Below are positions 37,184 to 49,075 of a DNA stretch of 64,000 nucleotides, one piece after another. The notes under the pieces were generated by a model that was not told the origin of the DNA, ran no database searches, and saw only the letters and a list, made by a program, of their open reading frames with translations. The translations under genes were made by a program, and so were the position numbers. Each line of letters opens with the position of its first letter. The first letter of the stretch is position 1. Source of the DNA: Rotaria sordida (Eukaryota; Rotifera; Eurotatoria; Philodinida; Philodinidae); contig CAJNOL010000668.1 of NCBI GenBank assembly GCA_905250125.1, positions 1 to 64,000 of the forward strand. Reading direction: 5' to 3'.

Positions 37184-38353
37184 TCATTTCATATAATAAT
37201 CACATTTAAGTATTGGACAATCAACTTGTACGTTCGTTGGTAAATAATCATAATAGAGTGTATAAGTAGGAAATGATTGATTATGTGTACCATCAACATA
37301 TGCACCTATATAGGAATAATTTTCAAGTGAATGCATCGGATCTAGAGGAGTATTACGTGAACGAGTATTTTCACGAAATATCCTGACAGATCGTGTAGCT
37401 AAATCTGTTTTATCAATAATCATTTTAGATAGAGCATAGATGCTTATATAATCTGGTACAGTAATATGTATATGACCTGGATATCCATGGTAGGAATCGA
37501 ATGTGATAAAACGAAGATGAATAGTAACATATCTATATATATATATATACGAGACAATATATTTTATTTTAAATCATATTGATATTACCTAATATGATTT
37601 AATTGTAAAGATTCATTAAATTTTTGTTGAAATTTCTTTGGAGATTTTTCAAGAACAATTTCTTTTGGTTTTGGTACAGATAATTTTGTTATATGTTGTA
37701 AAATACCATTACCAAGTTTTTCATCTAATATTGTTCGATAATCAATTAAACCTTCAATTTCGAATAATTTTATAAGAACAAAAAAATCTTCTATAGACAT
37801 TTCAGGCAATCGATCTTTGATGACTAAGAATAAAAAAAAACAAATAAAATTTCATTTCAATATAAATAATCACATAACGAAATGATTTTTTTAATTACTA
37901 AGTCGAAATTGTTCATATGGTAAACGACCGGAATGTAGTTTATCTAATGAATGACAAACAGCAAGTAATCTTGTTTTGTGACCTAATAATAATGAATTAA
38001 TACGTTCACATACAGTATTTAATTGTTCAGGAGAAGCAAATATAGCTTTTGTTACTTTTGTTAAATGTTCCTATATTAGAAAATATGAATAATAATAATA
38101 ATATTTTTCTTATTATGAAGATCTTTACAAGTTCTTTTTGACGAAGAGTTTTGACTTTCTTTTTCTTCTTCTTTTTCTTCTTATTTGCCTCTTCATTTTC
38201 TTCGAGTTGAAGAGATTGAATTAAGGATATTGTTGTTGGTGGTAATTGTTTAGTATTGATCGTTTCATCCGGTGATGATTCTACATCAGAATATTCAGTA
38301 GCTTCTATCTGATGTTGTTGTTGTTGTTGTTGTTCATTATCGATATTCTCCAT
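37184..38353 (-). CDS. Unknown 326-aa protein with poly-Gln and poly-Lys
   Basis: Four exons on the minus strand (38129-38353, 37899-38070, 37589-37823, 37184-37532) join in phase to 326 aa. The N-terminus has a short Gln run, an acidic stretch (EYSDVESSPDET) and a run of about nine Lys. The middle, with INSLLLGHKTRLLAVCHSLD and then PEMSIEDFFVLIKLFEIEG, is helical and loosely like paired EF-hand helices, but without good calcium-loop residues. The C-terminal third (YVTIHLRFITFDSYHGYPGH, IGAYVDGTHNQSFPTYTLYY) is beta-rich and looks like a conserved domain that I cannot name. No signal peptide or membrane segment is seen. Confidence 0.7.
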
Positions 38354-39113
38354 TTTACAATCAAGAAGAATAGAAAAAAAAACGATTGATGATGCTATTT
38401 AGTGGCATCTTACTATGGACATAAGAATGCATCATTTGCATGTCATATTGATTTCAACAGCATAGAGAGCAATGTAATTTGAGACTTTTTTTATAATGAG
38501 TTTCAAATAAATGAGTAGAACGAATATTCAACAACGAAAAGTTCATTCATTGAATAGATTATGTATTTTTTTTCAAGGTTTACAATATTTATTGGCTAAC
38601 ACAATTAATAGTAATGACTGATTATTGATTGAATAAAGTTTATTAATGCATTGGTCCATATGATTTGTTATAACGATTTTTTTAATTCTAAAACATGTTT
38701 TTATGACATCCAACTAATAGAAATTATTGAGTTGTTGAAGATTGCGCGATGATATAAAAATTTCCATTGATTAGATTGGCATGATCAGTCATTGGTCACG
38801 CACAAATGAGAAGGGGTTAGAACTTAAAAGTGAAGAAAGCTTATGAGGAAACTTTTCCAGGTGTCAAATCGCTTTTCGATCGAGACGATGTTCATTAGAT
38901 GAGTACTAGTAAGTAATAGAAAAGTCTAGAATGGTTTGGTTTTCTGGGTTTTTGTTCTTGCAATACCGAAATTTTACTGGATTTTCCAACAAAAACCTAT
39001 GGTCTCTCTCAGCTTATCTGGAAAATCGACTTTCGACTTACAAATTTGCATGAACAAAGTTCGTAATAAGATTAGTTGCTTGTGCAACTTTTAACTTTTT
39101 TAGTATTTCTTTT

Positions 39114-40362
39114 CTGGAAACGTAAGGTGTCGGCAATGCAAATTTCAAGTAAAAACTTTTTCGCTTTTTTTAACATTATGTGATAGAAAGTGAATTGCTG
39201 ATCATGAAAAATTTGAAGCATGTCGTTTTTTTTCCGACAAACACATGCTTTTCAATATGTGGAAAATTTTCCTTTCCATCCTTCTTTCCAGCTTTTAAAC
39301 ATTCATTATTCAGATTCAGCATCAAAATTTGAATATAGATAAGTTGTTACATCGATTCCAATCTCGACAATATTTTGATGATGACGTTTCGAATTGTGAC
39401 GAGTGCAATATTATAGGTCGATTTTATAAATCTATCTAGTTTTTTGTGTAAGTGATCAAACCAAATATTTTATCTCATTTAATTTCTTGTATCATCAGTC
39501 ATAAAAGTATGAATCGCTTTTTTTTTCTTTTTCTTTCTTTGTTGAGAAAAACCATTTTTTCTGAATTTTGGAGAAAAAAACTAGAATTCTGCCTGTATTT
39601 TTCCATTTTCTTGATCAAAACTAAAATCTCCTATAATATGATTGAAATATTCGGAGTCAACGTAAAAAACTGGTTTCACTAATGTATGTTTCGAAAATTT
39701 TCATTACTTTTCATTTTTTGATGAAAATTTCAGGGACATTTTCATCTGAAAACTGGCAAAAAGCTGAAGTCAACGAAAAAGGTTAAATTATATATAAGTT
39801 AATTTAGTTTTTTTTCTCTGATTCCGAATATGATAACATTATTGTATGAAAGCTTAGTTTTTATGAAAAAAATGAAGAAACACAGACAGAATTCTATCTA
39901 TTTAGCCCAAAATGCAGAAAAAGTGATTTTTCTCAACAAGAAAGGAAAAAGAAAAAAAAGTGACTCATATTCTTATGACTGATGATACAAGGAATTAAAT
40001 GAGATAAAATATTTGGTTTGATCACTTACACAAAAAACTAAACAGATTTATAAAATCGACCTATATATATTGCATCTGTCGCGATTCGAAGCGTCATCAT
40101 CAAAAGATTGTCGAGATTAGAGCCAATGTAACAGCTTATCTGTATTCAGATTTTGGTGATGAATCTAAAAAATGTATGTTTGAAAGCTGGAAAGAAGGAT
40201 GGAAAGGAAAATTTTCCACATATTGAAAAGCATGTGTTTGTCGAAAAAAACGACATACTTCAAGTTTTTCGTGATCAACAGTTCACTCTCTATCAAATAA
40301 TGTTTAAAAAAAGTGAAAAAAAAATTTTACTTGAAATTTGCATTGCCAGCACCTTATTTCAA
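39114..40362. mobile_element. Large foldback element, arms of about 550 bp
   Basis: Left arm about 39114-39672, right arm about 39800-40362, loop about 130 bp. Matching words in reverse complement include GGAAAATTTTCCTTTCCATC, AGTGATCAAACCAAATATTT, ATCTCATTTAATT and AAGGTGTCGGCAATGC (right arm GCATTGCCAGCACCTT). The arms are about 85 percent alike by eye, with small indels. No terminal motif or target duplication could be fixed, and no transposase is seen inside. Confidence 0.85.
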
Positions 40363-40870
40363 TGCATTTGGTATTCAGCCTGCTCAGCAACGAAAAATCT
40401 TCTCAATCCATCAGTTGATCATAGAAAAATCGAAGGGAAAAATGTCGCAGTGGAAATTGATCGAAAAGTACTTTAGAAAACTCCGACTTGCAAGAAATTC
40501 TGTATTGTATAGCAAAATACTAACATTCTAACAGAGATCATACAGAAGTCACGAAAAAAGAAAAACTTCATGTGCTCAAAGTCATCGTACACTAGAAACA
40601 CCACTGTTTCGATATTTTTCGGTTTCGACATTTTTCTGTCTCAATATTTTTCCTTTCGATCTTTCTACTCCTAAAAAACAAGAAGCCCGTTTCATGTAGC
40701 TGCATGCTTTGCTCGAAATCATCCGTAATTTTTCACATCCTATCTCGATCGGTGATACTTATCAAGCAGTCATTAACGAATTTCGTATTTGCTATCGCAG
40801 CAATAAGCACGGACTGAGACGTATCGATGAATTCTCATGCACTTACATTCCGATCAAATCGATCTACTAG
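40313..40870 (+). pseudogene. Decayed coding remnant of unknown family
   Basis: Frame 40313-40531 (LKFALPAPYFNAFGIQPAQQ onward) and, after stops, about 40699-40870 (LHALLEIIRNFSHPISIGDT, then NEFRICYRSNKHGLRR) have protein-like composition, unlike the surrounding DNA. The first part overlaps the edge of the large foldback. It could be a transposon-encoded protein, but I recognise no family. Confidence 0.3.
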
Positions 40871-43100
40871 TTTATAAAAGATGTCTTTCTTTATTCACTG
40901 TTAAATAGAGTCCTGAGAATATAAAACATAATCGCTATTGTCAAGTTTCAATACATCATACAAGATGTTTATTGACAACTAGCTGAACTGTTCTCAAGGC
41001 TCAGCAATCGGCTCACATACATATTAAGTCATAATAGAATATAATTCTTAAAACATTATTGGAAAATGTATCTTTATTTGTTTGTCCAACATATATACAG
41101 ATTTAAAGCTTTTTTAATTGAAAAACATGCTATCGAAATGATAAGCACATGAACAACTATTTCAATTTTACTAAAAATCTGTGGAATGTAAAATTCTATT
41201 GGCAAAAGTTTAGTATGAAAGTCTGTTTTTATAAGCTAAGGAACAGCTAGTAAATTAGTAGACTATAGTTCACTAAAAAAATTGTGACGATACTCCTACT
41301 ATAGCATACATTCACTCTGAAACTCCATTTATTTGAAAGTAGAGTGTAATTTCTGATGATTTGATAATTTCTTAGTGTATTTGAGTGGAGTATGCATGAA
41401 GAGTAGCGCGACACCTACATCTACACCCTTCTGATGCATCGAAACAGAAAAATAAATGGTCGACAGCATTACAAATCGAATAAGTACATTGTAAATCGAT
41501 ATAATGATTGGCTCCTAATAGTATCTAATCTTCTGAATGGTTTGTCCTTAGTTGTGGCAAAAAAATTGTGATGGTTCAATAGGAGCATTACTTAACGTTG
41601 ATAAAATAAGATATAAAAATCTTTTTACTTGTCTTTTACTATTTCTTTTTTAATAGTAAACATTTGGTTCAAAGTTATGTGCTTGGTTTTTTAATTTACG
41701 CGGAAAAATAATATTCAAAAATTTCCACCTCAAGTTTTTGATATTTTTACTTTCGACCAAAGTAGGGGTATTCAGAAGATCAGTTGAGAGTGAAGACTGG
41801 TTCTGCAGAACTATGGCTTTCTTTTAGGACAGTTAAAATGACCTATATACAACAATAGATAAATCCGCTGGTTTAAATAAATCCAAAACAAAAAAAAAAA
41901 CAAATCTCAATAGCTCCTCAGTTATTGGAAAACTTTTGAAACGTATTTGATTCACTAATAAACTTTCGTGTCGATATATATAACATAACAAGTTTGGGAG
42001 ATACATTTATGGCTGCAGGTAAACAACAATACAAAAAGAAAAAGTTTACCTTTCCTAAATTTATTGATTTCGTAAGTCATATTTTTCAAAGACAGTAATC
42101 AAGTAAAACAATCCTTGTTTACCAATCGATAGCTCATTAACTTCTCCATAATTAGCATAAAGTTAATTGCCGATTAAATGTTTTCATTTTTGTTAATAAT
42201 GCTATTTCTGCTGATGCTCACGCCAGTAAAAATGAGTTCATTTTGAAACATACAGGATTTTATGACTACATATATACAATTGCTCATAAATATCAAAGGA
42301 AAATTCAGCAAATATTATAAGTTTTACCTTAATCACTATTATACAAATTGTGCATAATATGTGAGAACCTTTGAGTATCAACATAAGCTTCTCTAATTAT
42401 ATATAACTCTGTCATTTAAAATGTGTAAAACTTATCGTCAAAAAAAAAACAATTTAAGTACATTTCCATTCATTAAATGTTTATTATTTGCAAATACAAA
42501 CAAAAGATTCCACTATAGAACAATATCTTAATTATACTTACATATTGTTTTCATTTAAAGAGAATAAAAATTTATACTCGAACTGTACTAATTGTTTCCA
42601 AGGGCAATTTTCATATGAATAGAACGTATAATTTTCTTTCCGATAAATTATTTAATTGAATTTATTATACACCAACAATGTTATTATCTTTCATTTTAAT
42701 ATGAATACTTCAAAATAACATCACGTTCTCTTCTAATTTTCGAGTCTCTGCTAATATTTCTAATCATCACATGCCTACAACATTCTATATATGTATTGAT
42801 ATGTTGAAAACAATATTAAAAAATTCTGATACATGCTTTGTTTTTTCTTTTTACTTCGTTGCTTATCGTGCTTACTATCGAAAATCAAAAGCCACGAACA
42901 TACATATTAAAAAAATGACCAAGAAAAAAAAGAGAGTATAGAAAAAAAAAAGAAGACATCTGTTGCTACTTTATTTTATTAGTAGTTATATAAAAATGGC
43001 TATATGAGAAAGAAATGAAATAAGACAAAAAAGAAACGTAACAGATGACGATTTTGTTTTAGTTCTTTTAATCGGGTGTGATTGTAATGATTTAAAATAT

Positions 43101-43709
43101 CTACTCGCCACGTTTGTACCAACGACGAGCTGTGACATCACCAGCTTTCATCTCCTAAAAACAGATAAGAAATTAAAATAGATTTTATTTTCGAAGAAAT
43201 AAAGAAATAAACATACAATTTGTTGTTGTCCTTGTCCATCAACATAACGTACAATTGTCGATTCTTTACCATTCTTATCACGCATTGTATGAACCCATTT
43301 ATCATTTTCAAATTTGATAACGGACTATTGAAATAAATAAAAAAAAAAGATAATGTTTACATTTTCTAGATAAGACATGCGACTAACCTTAACATTTTCA
43401 CCATCAAGACGAGTTTCATCGAATTCAACACCAGGTGTAAATTCATATTGTGCCGTTTTAAGCGTTGATTCACTTTTCAATGACCATTTACCATCACTTT
43501 CTTTAATAATTAATTTTGGTTTAATCAATTTAGCTGATTGACGAAGAGCAAAACCGACACCCTTTTACAAAATAAATCAACATTTCATATATAAATATTC
43601 AAAAGTAAGAAAATCTTCTTACAATTTCTTTCATATAATCATCGAAATGTTCACCATCGACGTATTCCCATGTACCTTTAAGTTTTTCAATACCGCTAGT
43701 AGCTGTCAT
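43101..43709 (-). CDS. Fatty-acid-binding protein
   Basis: Four exons (43623-43709, 43388-43561, 43217-43324, 43101-43154) give 140 aa, and the four-exon layout is the classical one for this family. It is a cytosolic ten-strand lipocalin-like carrier of fatty acids or retinoids. The N-terminus KLKGTWEYVDGEHFDDYMKE carries the family signature. The central part has KPKLIIKESDGKWSLKSEST and FTPGVEFDET, and the end has STIVRYVDGQGQQ and TARRWYKRGE, with Arg and Tyr placed as in ligand-binding members. No signal peptide. The particular paralogue is not assigned. Confidence 0.93.
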
Positions 43710-44506
43710 ATTAGTTTAATCGGTATTCTAAAAAATCACATTTGAATGTAAATATATCACTATAAACATAAAGTTCACTATGAACTTACTGAATCAACAA
43801 AAAAAAAGTTATGCGTGCAAATATGAAAAGACGAGGTAATGAGTGAATGAAAGAATATAGACACGTCTTGTTTTATATATATAGTGATATCTTCTATGAG
43901 AGAATAAGAGAGAGGGAGAGAGAGAAAGAAAATGAAATACCAATCGTATTGTATAGAGGCATTTTTTTTTTCTTTGTTAAAATAGAAGGAGAAAATGTAC
44001 ACATGTTGTGGTGGTGATATATGGTTGGATGAGCCTCGAAAGCTTTACATACATAATATCATTTATCACTAAATAGAATGAAAACAATGTACGATTTCTT
44101 ATCGTCGGAGTCTCGCGGTTATGCGCCGAGGAATCTGTATCATTCATTGAATGAAAGAGAAACATAGACATCCGAATTTTTTTTCTTCGTAAACGAAATA
44201 CATCAAAGCGTGAAGCACATCTGCTTCATAATAGTAATAACTATTATCATATCATAATTTATTTCCATTCATATATCGACTTACTTTTTAGCCTTTGATC
44301 AAGGTAAATCAATCTTATAACGAATGATAACTGCATAGTTCTATTCTCTTTAATAAGGTTATTAATGAATATAAGAGAAAAAGAAATATGATATTCGTTG
44401 TTAATTTGAAAATATTTTTATTAATTATTTAATTTTGAAAAAAAAACAAACAAGTCTCTTGTTTTATTTATTTCATGATTAAAAAACATAATATAAAAAT
44501 TTCAAG
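43710..44506. other. Intergenic stretch of about 800 bp
   Basis: Upstream flank of the FABP gene and downstream flank of the vault-PARP-like gene. A GA-rich run lies near 43900-43930. The minus-strand open frames here are not supported. Confidence 0.5.
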
Positions 44507-47500
44507 TTAATTATTAATATGAAAAAGTGCATATTGAATAAATTTTTCCCATGATGAATAATTCAATTCTAATTGTTCACAATAAATTCCATAACATAAA
44601 CGTTTTTGCTCGTAATAATCAATTGCTTTATCAATATTCTCTAATAAAGGTTTCGGTAAATGATGATGAAGAATTGACTAAAAGTTAACAAAAAATTTAA
44701 CAAAAAAAAAAGAACTAAAATGTTACAATCTCTTACTCGAATTTGTTCACTGTCAAATGGAACTAAAAATATATTTCTTTCCGATTTGGGTACTTGTAAT
44801 AATAATTCAAGAAGAATAATACCCGTAGCAATCAAATGAATTATATCATTTTGTATATTTAATGCTAAAAACAAAATAATTCGATAGGTTAAGTTTTTTA
44901 TTTTTCGTTTAAAAAAATAAAAGATAATTTCATCTTACCAAAAGAATTAAAACCTTGTTTATTTAAATATATTTTAAGTTCAACAAAATCTTTCATATCA
45001 AGAGATAATAAATTAGCTAAATCTTGATTTAAATCAAATGATCCATTCGTTAATTGAATTCTTTTGAATTCATTTATCATCATCGAAGTTAAATCAATTT
45101 GTTTCGATTTATTAAATGTTGAAAAACCTTTAAAAATTTCTGATTCACAAGTAAAATTAATTTTTTCATTTGTAGTTTCACCTTTAAGCTAAAAATAAAA
45201 ATTGAAAAGATTTTCTTTTTTAAAAGAAGAATCATGAGACTATCGAGTATACGAGGCATTCAATACAAAAAAAAATGTTTTCTTTTTAAGCATTCAATAC
45301 GTCGATATCTGAAACCACCAACTCCATATATTAACTTTCTATAGTCTTTCTTTGGAAAGTTAGTCAATATCTACTTTTTACCACTATCATATTCTTATTA
45401 AAAAAATGCCTTGAACAAAATTACCTATCTCAATATAATATTATATTAACCAAGTTAAGTTTGATAAGGTTGGCATCAATGAAAAATGGCTCTTTCGATA
45501 GGTATAAAACGTTCATTTGATAACAATCCATCTCCTATCGTAATCAGCAACCAAAACTGAATTGAGTTATTCGACAATTTAATTCAATTCAATTCAACAG
45601 CAATCTCTTCATTAACTCTCAAACACAAGCAACAAAATTCACTTCAATATACGGTATATACTTTCTATGTCTTGCACTTACACAAACTGTATCGATCTCT
45701 TGGTATGAGAGGTCTACTACTATTCATTTCAAAGTATCATGTATGTGAACTCGGTTTCGCCCTAAATGTATCATTTATTTTTGAATATTTATTTACAGTT
45801 TTGTAGAGAATAAAAAGTTGTATCAAATATATAATATTCAGCTTGAAACTTTTTGATTCAAAATCCCCACAAGAGATAGATTGTTATAAAGTAGACATTT
45901 TAGACTCTCATCTATGGAAACATTTTGCATTCATACTAACCTTATAAAACTTGGCTCAGTTGATATTATATTATATTGAAATAGGTCATTTCGTTCAGTT
46001 TTTAATTCTCTATCTTTTAGTATAATTTATAAAAAATTCGAATGATTTGTTGAAACGAGTACGATATTTATAGGAAATATTTTTTTCATAAGGACATGAT
46101 AGTGATAAAAAGTCGATATTGATTAATTTTTCAAAGAAAATCTATTGGAAACTAAAATATTGGAGTTGATGTTTTCAGACATCGATGAACTGAATGCACA
46201 AAAAAAAATTTTTTTTTTATTGAGTGCCTCGTATAACTCGGTTATCTCATGATTCCTTTCTTTATAATTTTACAAACCATATATAATGAATCATTTGGTT
46301 GTCGATCACCAACCCATACGGCATGAAAATCTTGGTTACTTTCTACATATGAAAGATGTCGTTCAATATCATTTTTGTCACATGGATCTATATAATAAAT
46401 AGAAACTAACTAAGAAAATTTTCATTTTAATTAAGCAATATTCTTACAATTTTGTGAATTAATTCGAAATTTAGTTTTAGCACCTGATCGTATTTCTTCA
46501 GCTTCAACTTGTAACAAACCATTACAATCAATATCCATACAAATTGATATTTCTAATGTTTGTGAAGCAAAATTTGGTATTAAATCAGTAAGTATAAATT
46601 CACCAAGAAATATCTAAAAAAAAAAGGCAACAAAATGAATTAATATAATAATTTTTGATTGAACATATTTTAAACTAACATTATATTTTGTAAGTTTATG
46701 TTCACCACTGAAAATGCGAATTGTAGCTGTTGTTTGATAAGCATAAGCATTTGTAAAACAAGAATCAAATTGTGTTCGAAATGGTATTGTTGTATTACGA
46801 CGAATAATTATACACATATGACCATTAATATCTTCAATACCCAAACTGAGTGGTGTAACATCAAGTAATAATAATGCTGTATCTTTTACATCATTTTTCG
46901 AAGATGACTTGCATTTCTTTTCCAACCTAGAATACAGTCAAAGGAAGTAGCACTTATACCCCTCGCAGATTTTTTTTTCGCACAAATATTTTTTGGTTGC
47001 AGATAGTATGAAGATGTAAAATCATCCAATCAGACCTTGGACATTTTTAGTCTTAGCAAAGACAATCAATATTTTAGAGGACGGTCATTTATATAGGAAA
47101 GTACTAGAAAATAGGGAATATTTAGAAGTTTCTGTAGTCGAAAGTTGATTTTTATGTAAAATGAGTATGGTATTCAGAATCAGCATGAAAAATTATACTA
47201 GACAGTCTATTTTTCATTGTAAAATATTTTTCATGAAAATTTGACCCATAGGGGACCACGGGGAAAAATCTCATGGATAAAAGGTTGAGGGGGAGTAGGG
47301 GTCAGATTTTCATGGAAAATATTTTACAATAAAAAATAGACACTAGTTTAATTTTTCATGCTGATTCTGAATATCATACTCATTTTACATAAAAACCAAC
47401 TTTCAACTACCGAAACCTCTAAATACTCACTATTTTCTAGTACTTTCCTATATAAATGACCGTTCTCTAAAATATTGTTTTTTTTGCGAAGACTAAAAAT

Positions 47501-49017
47501 GTCCAAGGTCTGGTTAGATGATTTTACATCTTCACACTACCCACAACCAAAAGATATTGAAATGAAAAGAAACCTTGCGGGAGGAGGGGTATAGCCTATG
47601 GAAAAAGCGCCATTTTCTTTATATATTATTCACTACAATGAATGACTATTATTTCAAAGTCATACTTGTTTTTGGACAGCAAGTCTATCTGGGTAGGTGA
47701 ATTAGAATACGATTCTTTGAAAGTCGAAGTCACCGTTGGTTCCGTTTGTTCATCAGATCGTGTCTACAATAAGCAATAATTTATGCAAATGATCTAAGCG
47801 TAATTCTATCTATACATACATCAGTATACCGCATGCATGACACAGCAGATTTATGAACAACAGGTTTAGCTTCTGAAGCTGACTTGAATTGGTTTACAAA
47901 TTCGGAAAATTTATCCAATTCTACTTTTCGACGCATTTGAGGAGCGCAGATACGACTAGTAGTGTGTAGTTTACTTGATTGTTCAACAGCTCTGTCACGA
48001 TAAATAGATTCCTTTTGCTGAACTGTTGAATTTGGTTTATCTGATTCTGTTTGGATTTTGTCAACATCTGATAACATTGCCGTTAAATGTAGTAAGATAG
48101 AACGAGATGAAGATGCAGCAGTTGATTCGATGCTAGATGGTTTAGGTGTTTCACTAACATAACCGAATGATAACGGTGCTGATAGAACAGATGAAGTCGA
48201 AGGAATGTTAAATATCGATTGATTGCTAATCATTGAAGGTGCAGCATTACAAACAGTATTTTCGCCAGATCCACCGAATGAAAACAATGATCGTGACTCC
48301 GAGGATGTGGTGCTCAACGGTAATGCTTCTGTTGTTGGATGAGGAGGTGGCGACCAAGGACACATTGCCGATTGTTGTACGATAAAGTTTGGAGTCATAA
48401 AAGAAGTATTGGTATTATAGTTACTACTACTGCTTCCAAACAATGCTGAACTAGGTGGAGGAACGGGAGGAGGCAGTGGTGGTGGTAGTCGTGAAGGTGC
48501 ACCAGAAAACATTGCTGAACCGCCATATCCTCCGAGCATGGAAGGAGCATTGATGTTGTTATTGGTGTTGTAGCTAACGTTACTTCCAAATGTAAATCCA
48601 TATGATGCAGGAGAAAAAACTGATGGTTGAAACCCAAAAGGAGAAGATATTGTTGAAGCCCCAAATCCTGTGGAGCCGAAAGAAGCGTTGTTGCTGACGT
48701 TGCCGCTAACGGTAGTAGTTCCGAATGGATTGGAAGCAAATGGTACACCAAAAGAAGGAAGTGGTAATGTTGCAGGTGTGGTAATGGTAGCATCATTAGA
48801 AGCTTGATACCCTACTGGTGCATTAAATTCTGAGAACACAGGATAGGTGTTACTAGTGTTGATGGTACTGCCTGGGAACGAAAACAGTGATGTTGTACTA
48901 AAAGTCGTACTTGAGTCACTTATTTGAGCCATTTGTGGTGCGACCATTTTCTCATTTGATAAGCAACTCGTATGTGTGAAAACAGATGAATCTAATGATG
49001 TCATTTGTTGTTGTTGT

Positions 49018-49075
<58 letters not shown>

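Larger units (their letters stand above)
38354..43100. other. Gene-poor stretch of about 4.7 kb
   Basis: Dominated by a large foldback (39114-40362) and a decayed coding-like stretch to its right. No intact gene. 41000-43060 is AT-rich without visible structure. Confidence 0.5.

Noticed and set aside
46278..46926. Reading the Hsp70-like exons as an independent Hsp70 pseudogene
   Set aside because: No ATPase domain nearby, no stops, and splice phases fit the neighbouring PARP4 exons on both sides. It remains the main alternative and needs cDNA.
48395..48796. 133-aa minus-strand frame rich in His and Leu
   Set aside because: Shadow of the FG-rich exon of the vault-PARP-like gene in another frame.
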